A stretch of DNA of 64,000 nucleotides from an uncultured Clostridia bacterium (GTDB taxonomy: Bacteria; Bacillota; Clostridia; Christensenellales; Aristaeellaceae), in the NCBI GenBank assembly GCA_937886445.1, contig CALGBY010000134.1, positions 1 through 64,000 on the forward strand. Reading direction: 5' to 3'. Numbering within the stretch: position 1 is the stretch's first letter; every line of letters starts with the position of its first letter. Below are positions 17,501 through 25,697 of the stretch, in pieces. The translations under genes and the position numbers were made by a program. A model generated the notes under the pieces. That model was given only the letters and a program-made list of their open reading frames with translations, was not told the DNA's origin and ran no database searches.

Positions 17501-17714
17501 TGAGATCATTGATCTCATCCGTTCCGGCTTTGTCGCTTATGTCATCAATACCCGCGCTGTTTCCTCCGGCGTGCATTATCATGACGGTGCTGTCATACGC
17601 CGCTGTGCGGTGGAGAACGGCGTGACCATTTTCACCTCTCTGGATACCGCCCGCATCGTGACGGAGGTTCTGAAGGAAATGACAATACCTGTATCCACAA
17701 TTGATGCGGAATGA
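14544..17714 (+). CDS. carB: carbamoyl-phosphate synthase large subunit
   Basis: A 1056-residue CarB with two tandem ATP-grasp halves. The first starts KKILIIGSGPIVIGQAAEFD and the second KIVVLGAGPIRIGQGVEFD, each followed by an EVNPR metal motif. The C-terminal MGS-like allosteric domain is present (ATEGTAAFLKQRG). It makes carbamoyl phosphate from bicarbonate, ammonia and two ATP. It starts with GTG, 6-7 bases after GGAGGAG. The glutaminase subunit gene carA, usually directly upstream, is absent here. Confidence 0.96.
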   Translation: MKRTDIKKILIIGSGPIVIGQAAEFDYAGTQACLALREEGYEVILVNSNPATIMTDTVIADKVYMEPLTLEYVCKIIRYERPDAIVPGIGGQTGLNLAMQLEKKGVLKECNVKLLGTGSDSIERAEDRERFKEMCQSIGEPVIPSEITYSPEEALKAAREIGYPVVLRPAFTLGGTGGGFANNEQALTDLAPNAFALSPVHQVLIEKSVRGYKEIEFEVMRDDTDRAITICGMENVDPVGVHTGDSVVVAPILSLSDEDKKRLNDSALRIIRELKISGGCNVQYALDPVTSEYFLIEVNPRVSRSSALASKASGYPIARVTAKVAVGMTLDEIPVAGGFASTEPVLDYIVAKFPRFPFDKFNSVPNLLGTQMKATGEVMGIGSSLEECFLKSVRSLETGVKHFRMKKFDGKSADELLDYLKDFHDDNLFAVAEALRQNVTVEQLHRVTQITELFLECLERIIAMEGRLASDRSIEALRAAKVMGFGDSTIASLWNTKETDVYALRKQNGIVPVFRMVDTLHTGAYIAYLYSSYTGENQSRLTDKKKIVVLGAGPIRIGQGVEFDYSTVHAVQTIRRAGYEAIIINNNPETVSTDYTTADKLYFEPLTPEDVMAIVDYEQPDGVVASLGGQTAINLAQPLSDRGVKIIGTDCDAIDRAENRKSFEKILQQLSIPQPRGCAVTEIEEGVRAANEVGYPVLVRPSFVLGGRAMEIVANDDMLRHYLKTAVEIDSDKPVLVDHYIQGKEVEVDAICDGIDVFVPGIMELVERTGVHSGDSISVYPSYSVSDRVKGIILQYAKKLGLGIGIRGLFNIQFIVDKNDDVYIIEVNPRSSRTVPFLSKATDYSLADIATEVILGKTLKEQGIFCIYPEEKKRYYVKVPVFSSHKIKGLDAYLSPEMKSTGEAIGYDRSLSRAMYKALQASGMKLQNYGTVVVTLADEDKEEALPMVRAFYDMGFNIAATEGTAAFLKQRGIRTHRLGKISEGSNEIIDLIRSGFVAYVINTRAVSSGVHYHDGAVIRRCAVENGVTIFTSLDTARIVTEVLKEMTIPVSTIDAE

Positions 17715-17728
17715 CCGCAGTCTGCAGA

Positions 17729-17784
17729 TATCAAAATATAAGTGAGGGAGCTGTGAAAAAAGTTATCACAGCTCTCTTTGATAT
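17729..17784 (+). terminator. composite hairpin ending the pyr operon
   Basis: Inner stem GAGCTGTGA/TCACAGCTC (extended to 12 pairs with a wobble) around a 9-base loop, framed by an outer ATATCAAA/TTTGATAT pair. The T-run is short. It is probably the operon terminator. Confidence 0.65.
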
Positions 17785-17823
17785 ACATTTGTTACATAAT
17801 AGAAGAAAAAATGATATTGCGTT

Positions 17824-17852
17824 TTGATACTGAGTGTGATATTACTTATAAG
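17824..17852 (+). promoter_or_regulatory. probable promoter for rbgA and following genes
   Basis: TTGATA, 17 bases, TATAAG, about 70 bases before the rbgA start and downstream of the pyr terminator. Confidence 0.5.
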
Positions 17853-17923
17853 GAATCATTTCCGGGAGAAACAGGAAAAAACTGGAAATGACATTTCATA
17901 ACATACAGGCAGGAAAGAAAATA

Positions 17924-18859
17924 ATGGAAATAAACTGGTATCCCGGCCACATGGCAAAAACAAAACGCGAATTGACCGAACAGCTTACGCGTGTGGATGT
18001 GATCATTGAGCTTTGTGACGCAAGACTTCCATTTTCAAGCCGTAACCCGGATCTGATGAAAATGGGGAAAAATAAAAGGCGTATTTTGATCCTCGGAAAA
18101 GCGGATCTTGCCGATCCCAGAGAAACCGACAGATGGCTTGCCTGTTTCAGAAGAGAAGGCATCTCCTGTACGGCAATGGACTCGCGTGTGAAAGCAAAGT
18201 CAGCGCTTGCTCTGATCGAAAAAGAAGCGAAAGAGGCTGTTGAAAGAGCATCTGACCGGGGAATCAGAAAAAACGTTCGCGCGATGGTCGTAGGTGTTCC
18301 GAATGTCGGAAAATCCACCGTGATCAACCGGCTCCACGGAGCACCCGTGGCAAAGGTGGGGGATATGCCCGGAGTAACAAGAAACACGCAATGGGTACGC
18401 ATCACTCCTTATCTTGAACTGATGGATTCACCGGGGCTTCTCTGGCCGCGTTTGGACGACCCGCTTGCGGCAAGAAGGCTTGCCTATATCGCGGCGATAA
18501 GTGACAACGCGCTTGATACGGCGAAGCTTGCGATACAGCTGCTTGAGGATATGAGCAAAGCGGCTCCTCAGGCTCTGAGCAGCCGCTTCCATATCAATGA
18601 TCTGTCCCTTCGGGGAACAGAACTGCTTGATGCGGTATGCAAAGGACGCGGCTTCCTGATGAAGGGAGGGGTTTATGATTATGACCGTGCCTGCGCTGTT
18701 GTGCTGGATGAATTCAGAGCCGGAAAGATGGGAAGAATAACGCTGGAAAAGTGTTCATCCTTTGGAGAAAAGACTGAGGATATTCTTTCGAAATCAGGAA
18801 AGGAATACATCAATGAGAATAACGAGGCAGGAAAGACTGAGCCAGTTGATGCAGATTGA
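17924..18859 (+). CDS. rbgA: ribosome biogenesis GTPase A
   Basis: A 311-residue RbgA/YlqF, a circularly permuted GTPase that assists late 50S assembly. G motifs appear in permuted order: G4-like ILGKADL near 61-67, G5-like, then G1 GVPNVGKST and G3 DSPG. The family N-terminus MEINWYPGHMAK fixes the start at 17924 rather than the ATG 36 bases upstream. It overlaps rnhB by 47 bases, and the rbgA-rnhB order is widely conserved in Firmicutes. Confidence 0.94.
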   Translation: MEINWYPGHMAKTKRELTEQLTRVDVIIELCDARLPFSSRNPDLMKMGKNKRRILILGKADLADPRETDRWLACFRREGISCTAMDSRVKAKSALALIEKEAKEAVERASDRGIRKNVRAMVVGVPNVGKSTVINRLHGAPVAKVGDMPGVTRNTQWVRITPYLELMDSPGLLWPRLDDPLAARRLAYIAAISDNALDTAKLAIQLLEDMSKAAPQALSSRFHINDLSLRGTELLDAVCKGRGFLMKGGVYDYDRACAVVLDEFRAGKMGRITLEKCSSFGEKTEDILSKSGKEYINENNEAGKTEPVDAD

Positions 18860-19427
18860 CGGGCCGCTGTATGACAGCGGGATCATATTTGCGGGAATGG
18901 ACGAAGCCGGAAGAGGTCCGTTGGCGGGCAGCGTTTATGCCGCCTGTGTTTGCATGCCAAAGGAACCGCTGCTTGAATGGGTCGACGACAGTAAAAAACT
19001 GAGCCCCAAAAGGCGCGATGAAGTATTTGACCAGATCATGAACACTGCGCTTTATGTCGGGATCGGGAAAGCGGATGCTGATGAAATAGACAGGATCAAT
19101 ATTTTGGAAGCTACGAAGAACGCGATGCGAAGAGCAGCCGCGCAGGTACCCGCCGAATTATTTTTGATAGACGCGTTGGAAGGACTTGGCCTGAACGGAA
19201 GAGAAAAGGGGATCATTCACGGTGACGCGTTATGCTACTGTATCGGTGCCGCAAGCATCATTGCAAAAGTGAGCAGGGACAGAGAAATGGAAGAGTATGA
19301 CCGCCTGTACCCGGAATACGGCTTTTCCGCGCATAAAGGCTATGGTACCGCACAGCATATAGCGGCACTGAAAAAGTACGGCCCGTGCCCGATCCATCGA
19401 CGCTCCTTTATCGGTCATTTTGTATGA
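18813..19427 (+). CDS. rnhB: ribonuclease HII
   Basis: A 204-residue RNase HII, which cuts RNA in RNA-DNA hybrids and single embedded ribonucleotides. The signature GMDEAGRGPLAG holds the first acidic pair; the later Asp is in FLIDALEG and the motif SIIAKVSRDR is present. The start at 18813, inside the end of rbgA, has AAAGGA upstream. The TGA overlaps the yraN ATG. Confidence 0.94.
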   Translation: MRITRQERLSQLMQIDGPLYDSGIIFAGMDEAGRGPLAGSVYAACVCMPKEPLLEWVDDSKKLSPKRRDEVFDQIMNTALYVGIGKADADEIDRINILEATKNAMRRAAAQVPAELFLIDALEGLGLNGREKGIIHGDALCYCIGAASIIAKVSRDREMEEYDRLYPEYGFSAHKGYGTAQHIAALKKYGPCPIHRRSFIGHFV

Positions 19428-19765
19428 GCGTATATCTGAAGGGGCTGCTTGGTGAGCAGAAAGCATCGTCCTATCTGAAAAAACAGGGAGTCAGGATCCT
19501 GGAAAAGCGTTTCCGGTACGGCGCAGGCGAGATCGATCTGATAGGGATGGACGGAAAGACACTTTGCTTTGTGGAAGTGAAGTACCGTCCTGAGGGCATG
19601 ATCGGAAGCGGCATCGCCGCTGTCGGAGCGGATAAGAGAAAACGGGTCAGAAGTGCAGCGGCAGGATATGTGAGATTGCATCCGGAATACTGTGAGTTTC
19701 CTATACGGTGTGATATTCTTGAAATAGCGGCTGCCGGTGTGACATGGCTTAAGAATGTTTTCTGA
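19424..19765 (+). CDS. YraN/UPF0102 family nuclease-like protein
   Basis: A 113-residue UPF0102 protein with the nuclease-like fold core GEIDLIGMDGKTLCFVEVKYR (Asp, Glu and Lys of the PD-(D/E)XK motif). It follows rnhB by a 4-base ATGA overlap, a classic pairing. The function is not firmly known; a role in DNA processing is inferred from the fold. The next gene begins after 31 bases. Confidence 0.88.
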   Translation: MSVYLKGLLGEQKASSYLKKQGVRILEKRFRYGAGEIDLIGMDGKTLCFVEVKYRPEGMIGSGIAAVGADKRKRVRSAAAGYVRLHPEYCEFPIRCDILEIAAAGVTWLKNVF

Positions 19766-19796
19766 AGTAACAGGATCCGTAAAGAAAGGTTCCGAA

Positions 19797-22700
19797 ATGA
19801 AGAAAAGTTCATTTGAAAAATGTATAGCGCTGATCATTTTGCTTTTGCTTGGTCTTTCTCTGTGCGCCTGTGAAGAGCAAGCGAGCGTAAAAGAAAACCT
19901 TCTGTTAAACGGAGATTTCTCTCAGACAGATGGTTCCGGTATGCCTGAAGACTGGTATACATCTCAATGGTTTCAGGAAGACGGAGTATCTCTGTACAGC
20001 GTAAGTCTTGAAGACGGAACACCAGTTGCAAAGATCGAGAATGTTTCGAAAAATGACGCGCGTTTCGCTCAAAATGTGAAAACGGAAGAAGAGACAGTTT
20101 ATTTGCTGCACGGATTTATTCGGGCAAACTGTGAGGGCGGCCGGGGGGCAAACCTTTCGATTGAAGGAGTTTATCAGTTTTCCGAATCTGTCTACATGAC
20201 CGGCGATGAATGGAAAGAGGTAAGCTATTACGGACGGACAGGCCCCGGACAGGACAGGATCACAGTATTCGTAAGGCTTGGTGGCTACAGCGGTGAAAGC
20301 ACAGGCACAGCGGAATTCCGTGATATCAGTCTTTCAAAAGTAACGGATGTTCCGGCAGGTGAAACAATAGATCAATGGTACTATGATGACGAAGAAGCTC
20401 AAATCGATAATTCCGCGCTGAACGGCGCCTTGAAACTCCTTGCCGCGGTGATCATATACATTCTTGCGGCGGATATCATGTTTGCGATCTGCCGCAAAAA
20501 CAGTACCGATTCCGGAATAAGGCTTCTTGACGGAAAGACAGAAGCAAAGCGTGACAGAAGCCCGGTTTACTGGACAGTTTTCGCACTGATCATGCTTTTT
20601 ATCGGTTTGCTTCTGCGATTTGTTGTTGCGGATCAGATATTTGGGTACGATGTGGATATCGGATGCTTTACCGCCTGGGCGAACAGCGTAAAGGAACTGG
20701 GAACAAAGCGGTTCTATGGTGACGGAGGCTTCTGCGATTATCCGCCCGCGTATATCCTTGTGCTGAGAGCAGTATCTCTGCTTGGGAACGCGACCGCGTT
20801 TACCGTGAAACTGCCGTCGATCCTGACAGATACCCTGATCGCTCTGATGCTTTATATTGCAGGCTCGCGTTATGCTGACAGGAAAACGGCGATCCTTGCT
20901 TCCGTGCTCTGGTACATGAATCCCGTTACGATCCTTACGGGCTGCGCATGGGGACAGTGTGACAGTGTAATGACCTGCGTGCTATTGCTGGCCGTTATCC
21001 TTCTTATGGATCACAAATGGGCAGCAGCGCTTCCTGTCTATACTTTTGCTGTGCTGCTCAAGCCGCAGGCCTTGATGTTCGGACCGCTTGGTGTGGCCGC
21101 GCTCGTGCTTGATCTTGTAAACTGTGCGGGAAAAGATAAGAAAAAGACCGGCGTTGAAAAACATGGGACGGATCTAAAAAAACGGATCATTTCGGTCGTT
21201 ATCGGAGTCGTGATATCGGCTATTGTGCTCTTTGGGATCCGATGGCTGTTTACACCGGATAATAAAATGGCTGCTGCGGATACCGGGTCCGCTGAGACTG
21301 CTGAACTGCCGGAGAACGGCGCGGAAAATGACGCGACGGCAGTTGACGAAGAGGATACCGACTGGCTGATCAGCATGTATTCAAATACGATGACCCAGTA
21401 CGATTTTGCCTCTGTCAACGCCTGCAATATTTTCTATATGGCAGGTTTGAACTGGGTGGGATGTGAGAGCCGGTTTTCCGCTGTCGTTCCCGTATTCTGC
21501 TTTATTCTGTTTGCTGTGCCGATGATCCTGTGTGCGCTTAAAGCAAATAAACGGTTCCGGACAGGACTCGCTGTCGCCGGCGGCGCTGCCGCCGTAGTAT
21601 ACTGTGTGTTTGCTGTGCTGGCTGCAAACAGCAGCATAAGCCTTTCGGCATTCGGTACCTCAAGTGTGATCATTTCGGTTCTGTTTTCTGTGTTCCTGCT
21701 TATCTCGTCCGGAAGAACAGAGTCCGTGCCGTTTATTGCATCTGTGATGCTGATGCTGATATTCAATACTTCAACAATGATGCATGAGCGTTATCTGTTT
21801 CCGGCGATTGCTTTGCTTGTTGCTGCATACATGCTGGAAAAAGACAGGCGGATGCTATGGATACTGCTTATTGTTACAGCAGGAAGCGTATTGAATATCG
21901 GCAGTGCGTTAAGCAGAAATATGAGAATAGGCGGGTTTGACGGACATCTCAATGCTCCCTTCTATTCGATTGACAGCGATATGAAGATCGCGGAATACAT
22001 TTCTGCCGTATGCAACTATGCTGCATGTCTGCTTGCGGTATGGACCGGAATAGATCTGTATTGCGGAAAACACAGATCATCCGCAAAACAACTGAACACG
22101 GACAGGAAGGAAAAGGTTTCTGCTGCGGCGGAGCGCCTTTTGAAAACGCCTGAAAAGAAAACAGGCAGAATGTACCGTAAAGATGTGATCGCTGTATGTG
22201 CAATTACGCTGCTCTATGCAGTGGCCGCGCTTGTCAATCTCGGATCTCTGAAAGCACCGCAGACATATTGGATCTCGGAATACAACAGCGCGGACATCGT
22301 TTTTGAACTGGACGGCAGCAGAGACTTCAGCGTGCTTTATTATCCGGGGATTCAATGGGGTGAAACATACAGAGGAGAAAGGAATGACTTTGAGCTGTAT
22401 GTGAGCGAAGACGGCGAAAGCTGGCAATACGCCGAAACCGCTTATGCTTCGGACGGCGATTGCTTTGCCTGGAAATACGCCGGTATGCCCGGAGGATATA
22501 CGGGAAGATTCCTTATGCTGAAGCCTCAGCATGATGATGGCCTTTGGCTGAATGAGATCATTTGCAGAGATGCTGATACAAATGAAAACATACCGATTTC
22601 CATTGTAAGTGGCCCTGAAAACGCGCAGAATCTGATCGATGAACAGGATACACTGACAGGCGAGCCGTCCTGGAAGAACAGCATGTATTTTGATGAGATC

Positions 22701-24107
22701 TATCATGCGAGAACAGCTTATGAGCACCTTAACGGGCTTCAGACCTATGAGACAAGTCATCCTCCGCTCGGAAAGGTACTGATGAGCCTCGGTATTGCGA
22801 TTTTCGGTATGTGTCCTTTCGGCTGGAGATTCATGGGCACCATGTGTGGCGTGATGATGCTGCCCGCGATCTATATGATGGCAAGGCTGATCACGGAAAA
22901 AAGAAAATACGCCGTCGCAGCCTGCTTCATATTCGCGTGTGATTTGATGCATTTCACACAGACGAGGATCGCCACGATCGACAGCTATGTCGTACTGTTT
23001 ATCCTGTGGAGCATATACTTTATGTGGTATTGGATGAAGCAGGATTTCTACGCTGTCGGGACGTTTAAAACCCTTGTTCCGCTGTTCTTCAGCGGGCTGT
23101 TTATGGGGCTGTCTGTTGCCTCAAAATGGACAGGCTGCTATAACGGGATCGGTCTTGCCGTTTTCTTCTTCGCGTCATCCGGATACAGAGTGTATCAGGT
23201 ACACATCGCCAGAAAGCTGGTCAAAACTGAAAACGAAGGAAATGCAGTGATCCCTTCTGAGCGGATGAATATCATTGTCAGCTGTGCCGAGCACGGTATG
23301 TCAAAAATTATTCTGAATGTTTTGAGCTGCCTTATATTCTTTATCGTGATCCCGCTGGTGATCTACTATGTTTCATATATCCCATATTTCCGATACAGCG
23401 GCGGTGTGACCGTTAAGAAGGTGATCGAGGCGGCTGTGGGAGATTATTTCGAGACCGGACACATCGACGCGTATGACGGAATGCTCGGATATCATTCACA
23501 ACCAGGACTCGGAATGAATCACCCTTATTATTCTCCCTGGTATGAATGGCCGTTCATCGCAAAGCCCATGTGGTACTACTCCGATTCCAACGGAGCTGAT
23601 AATACCGCGTCTACGATCATGGCTCTCGGCAATCCTGCGGTATGGTGGGGCGGGATCGCAGCGCTGTGCTGCGTGATCGGAATGTGCTGGGTAAGCATCA
23701 GATGCTCGATCATGCGCGTTAAACAGGATATACTTTGCGAAACCGAATGCCCGCGCGCGGGATTATGGCTTGCGGCAGCCTTTCTTGCACAGTACGGCCC
23801 ATGGATGCTCGTGCCGAGAGGAACATACATATATCATTATTTTGCAAGTGTTCCGATAACCATATTGTGTATCGTATATGTGTTCTCAATGATTGAAAGG
23901 CGAAGTGAAAGGGAAGGCAGCAGCATATGCAGCCTGCGTCTGCCGGGAGGCAGATACAGTATCAGGCCTGTTACTGCTGTATTGATTATCTTTTGCCTGA
24001 TCACACTGATCCTGTTCATTGCCTTCTTCCCGTATGCGAGCGGCATAACAGTGAATACCGGATGGCTTGAAAGCATGCGATGGTTTGACAACTGGCTTTG
24101 GTATTGA
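19797..24107 (+). CDS. giant lipoprotein-like double GT-C mannosyltransferase
   Basis: A 1436-residue membrane protein built from parts usually separate. A signal segment ends in a possible lipobox (L22-C23-A24-C25). Next is an extracytoplasmic domain that looks like a carbohydrate-binding jelly roll (NLLLNGDFSQTDGSGMPEDW, to about 195). The first multi-spanning GT-C module has YDVDIGCFTAW near 284 and GFCDYPPAYI. A discoidin-like segment covers roughly 825-940. A second GT-C module resembles protein O-mannosyltransferase (PMT/GT39), with DEIYHARTAYEHL near 965 and TSHPPLGK. Both use polyprenyl-phosphate sugars in the family. It sits between yraN and comM in an otherwise housekeeping run. The start at 19797 is 7 bases from AAAGG. 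The target glycan or protein is unknown. Confidence 0.8.
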   Translation: MKKSSFEKCIALIILLLLGLSLCACEEQASVKENLLLNGDFSQTDGSGMPEDWYTSQWFQEDGVSLYSVSLEDGTPVAKIENVSKNDARFAQNVKTEEETVYLLHGFIRANCEGGRGANLSIEGVYQFSESVYMTGDEWKEVSYYGRTGPGQDRITVFVRLGGYSGESTGTAEFRDISLSKVTDVPAGETIDQWYYDDEEAQIDNSALNGALKLLAAVIIYILAADIMFAICRKNSTDSGIRLLDGKTEAKRDRSPVYWTVFALIMLFIGLLLRFVVADQIFGYDVDIGCFTAWANSVKELGTKRFYGDGGFCDYPPAYILVLRAVSLLGNATAFTVKLPSILTDTLIALMLYIAGSRYADRKTAILASVLWYMNPVTILTGCAWGQCDSVMTCVLLLAVILLMDHKWAAALPVYTFAVLLKPQALMFGPLGVAALVLDLVNCAGKDKKKTGVEKHGTDLKKRIISVVIGVVISAIVLFGIRWLFTPDNKMAAADTGSAETAELPENGAENDATAVDEEDTDWLISMYSNTMTQYDFASVNACNIFYMAGLNWVGCESRFSAVVPVFCFILFAVPMILCALKANKRFRTGLAVAGGAAAVVYCVFAVLAANSSISLSAFGTSSVIISVLFSVFLLISSGRTESVPFIASVMLMLIFNTSTMMHERYLFPAIALLVAAYMLEKDRRMLWILLIVTAGSVLNIGSALSRNMRIGGFDGHLNAPFYSIDSDMKIAEYISAVCNYAACLLAVWTGIDLYCGKHRSSAKQLNTDRKEKVSAAAERLLKTPEKKTGRMYRKDVIAVCAITLLYAVAALVNLGSLKAPQTYWISEYNSADIVFELDGSRDFSVLYYPGIQWGETYRGERNDFELYVSEDGESWQYAETAYASDGDCFAWKYAGMPGGYTGRFLMLKPQHDDGLWLNEIICRDADTNENIPISIVSGPENAQNLIDEQDTLTGEPSWKNSMYFDEIYHARTAYEHLNGLQTYETSHPPLGKVLMSLGIAIFGMCPFGWRFMGTMCGVMMLPAIYMMARLITEKRKYAVAACFIFACDLMHFTQTRIATIDSYVVLFILWSIYFMWYWMKQDFYAVGTFKTLVPLFFSGLFMGLSVASKWTGCYNGIGLAVFFFASSGYRVYQVHIARKLVKTENEGNAVIPSERMNIIVSCAEHGMSKIILNVLSCLIFFIVIPLVIYYVSYIPYFRYSGGVTVKKVIEAAVGDYFETGHIDAYDGMLGYHSQPGLGMNHPYYSPWYEWPFIAKPMWYYSDSNGADNTASTIMALGNPAVWWGGIAALCCVIGMCWVSIRCSIMRVKQDILCETECPRAGLWLAAAFLAQYGPWMLVPRGTYIYHYFASVPITILCIVYVFSMIERRSEREGSSICSLRLPGGRYSIRPVTAVLIIFCLITLILFIAFFPYASGITVNTGWLESMRWFDNWLWY

Positions 24108-24143
24108 CAGAGCTTGATTTGAAATGAAACGGAGATATGTATT

Positions 24144-25679
24144 ATGCTTGCTCGTGCATTATGCTATGCCCTGACCGGAATCGAAGGCTGCGCGGTCACT
24201 GTGGAAACAGATATTTCGGGCGGAGACTTTTCTTTTGCGATGGTTGGTCTTCCGGATGCCGCGGTTCGCGAAAGCCGTGAAAGAGTATATGCCGCTATCA
24301 AAAACAGCGGCTTTGCCGTACCCAACGGACATATTACGATCAATCTTTCTCCCGGTGATCTGAAAAAAGAAGGCGCGGCGTTTGATCTGCCTATTGCTCT
24401 CAGCATGATAGCCGCAAGCCGTCAGACAGCACTGGGCGATCTTTCAAACACACTGACGCTCGGAGAGCTTGGCCTTGACGGTACGCTTGTGCCGGTTCGC
24501 GGTGTTCTGTCTATGGTGATCGCTGCCCGTGAGCAGGGCGTGACAAGCGTGATACTGCCTGAAGGAAATGCGGCTGAGGTGCAGGCTGTAGAAGGAATGT
24601 ATGTATATCCTGCTGTATCCCTCAAACAGGTGATAGAGCATCTGAACGGGAAAATGCCGCTTGCGGCTCAGTGCCAGCGTTCATACAGTCAGTGTCTCTC
24701 CGAAAGAAAAGAACAGTTTGATCTTGCCCAGGTGAAGGGACAGCAGGGAGCCAGGAGAGCGCTTGAGATCGCGGCGGCAGGCGCGCATAATATGCTGATG
24801 ATCGGTGTTCCCGGAAGCGGAAAAACCATGCTGGCAAGATGCCTTCCGGGTATACTGCCGGATATGACAGTGGATGAGGCTTTTGAAGTGACAAGGATCC
24901 ATTCTGTGGCCGGTCTGATCGCTCCCGGTCAGGGAATGATCACATCCCGTCCGTTTCGCACGCCTCACCATTCCGCGTCCATGCCCGCACTGGTGGGCGG
25001 AGGTACTGACGCACGGCCCGGGGAAATCAGTCTTGCGCACAACGGCGTATTGTTTCTGGATGAGCTTCCGGAGTATCCGCGTACGGTGTTGGAGGCGCTG
25101 AGACAGCCGCTTGAAGATGGCACGGTCACCATATCACGCTCTCACGCGCATACCAGATACCAGTGCCGTACGATGCTGATCGCGGGGATGAACCCCTGTC
25201 CTTGCGGATATTACGGCTCAAGAACAAGAGAATGCCGCTGTACAGACAGAGATATCAGACGATACCTTGACAGGATCAGCGGGCCGATGCTGGACAGAAT
25301 AGACCTTCAGATAGAGGTGGACGCTGTTTCGGTAAGTGAGATACAGACAAGCGCCCCATCTGAAAGCAGCGCGGAGGTAAAAAAGCGGGTTCAGGCTGCA
25401 AGAGATATACAGCAGAAAAGGCTTGAGAATACCGGAATGCACGCGAACGCGCAGATGGATAACAAGGCCATTGAACAGTTTTGCCGTCTGGATGCCGCCG
25501 GAAGGCAATTGATGGAAAAAGCAGTCGATAAAATGCACCTGAGCATGCGCGGGTATCAAAGAGTGCTGAAGGTATCAAGAACGATCGCGGATCTTGCCGG
25601 GGATGAAAACATCACCGTGCGTCACCTTGCGGAAGCGATACAGTACAGAACAGTAGACAGTAAATACTGGAACAGATAA
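24144..25679 (+). CDS. comM: ComM/YifB-type Mg-chelatase-like AAA+ ATPase
   Basis: A 511-residue protein. An N-terminal Lon-like ChlI fold (residues 1-160) has VGLPDAAVRESRERV and ITINLSPGDLKKEG. It is followed by the Mg-chelatase AAA+ module with Walker A GVPGSGKTM and Walker B LFLDELPE, then a C-terminal helical domain. ComM is a hexameric helicase that promotes branch migration in natural transformation in Gram-negatives. In Firmicutes the role is less clear. It lies directly before dprA, another recombination/transformation gene. Confidence 0.9.
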   Translation: MLARALCYALTGIEGCAVTVETDISGGDFSFAMVGLPDAAVRESRERVYAAIKNSGFAVPNGHITINLSPGDLKKEGAAFDLPIALSMIAASRQTALGDLSNTLTLGELGLDGTLVPVRGVLSMVIAAREQGVTSVILPEGNAAEVQAVEGMYVYPAVSLKQVIEHLNGKMPLAAQCQRSYSQCLSERKEQFDLAQVKGQQGARRALEIAAAGAHNMLMIGVPGSGKTMLARCLPGILPDMTVDEAFEVTRIHSVAGLIAPGQGMITSRPFRTPHHSASMPALVGGGTDARPGEISLAHNGVLFLDELPEYPRTVLEALRQPLEDGTVTISRSHAHTRYQCRTMLIAGMNPCPCGYYGSRTRECRCTDRDIRRYLDRISGPMLDRIDLQIEVDAVSVSEIQTSAPSESSAEVKKRVQAARDIQQKRLENTGMHANAQMDNKAIEQFCRLDAAGRQLMEKAVDKMHLSMRGYQRVLKVSRTIADLAGDENITVRHLAEAIQYRTVDSKYWNR

Positions 25680-25697
25680 TAAAAGAAAGTGAAAACA

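Noticed and set aside
14583..17582. 999-codon open frame antisense to carB
   Set aside because: It is the mirror of a GC-rich, strongly conserved gene; its His/Gly-rich translation has no family features and no start signal.
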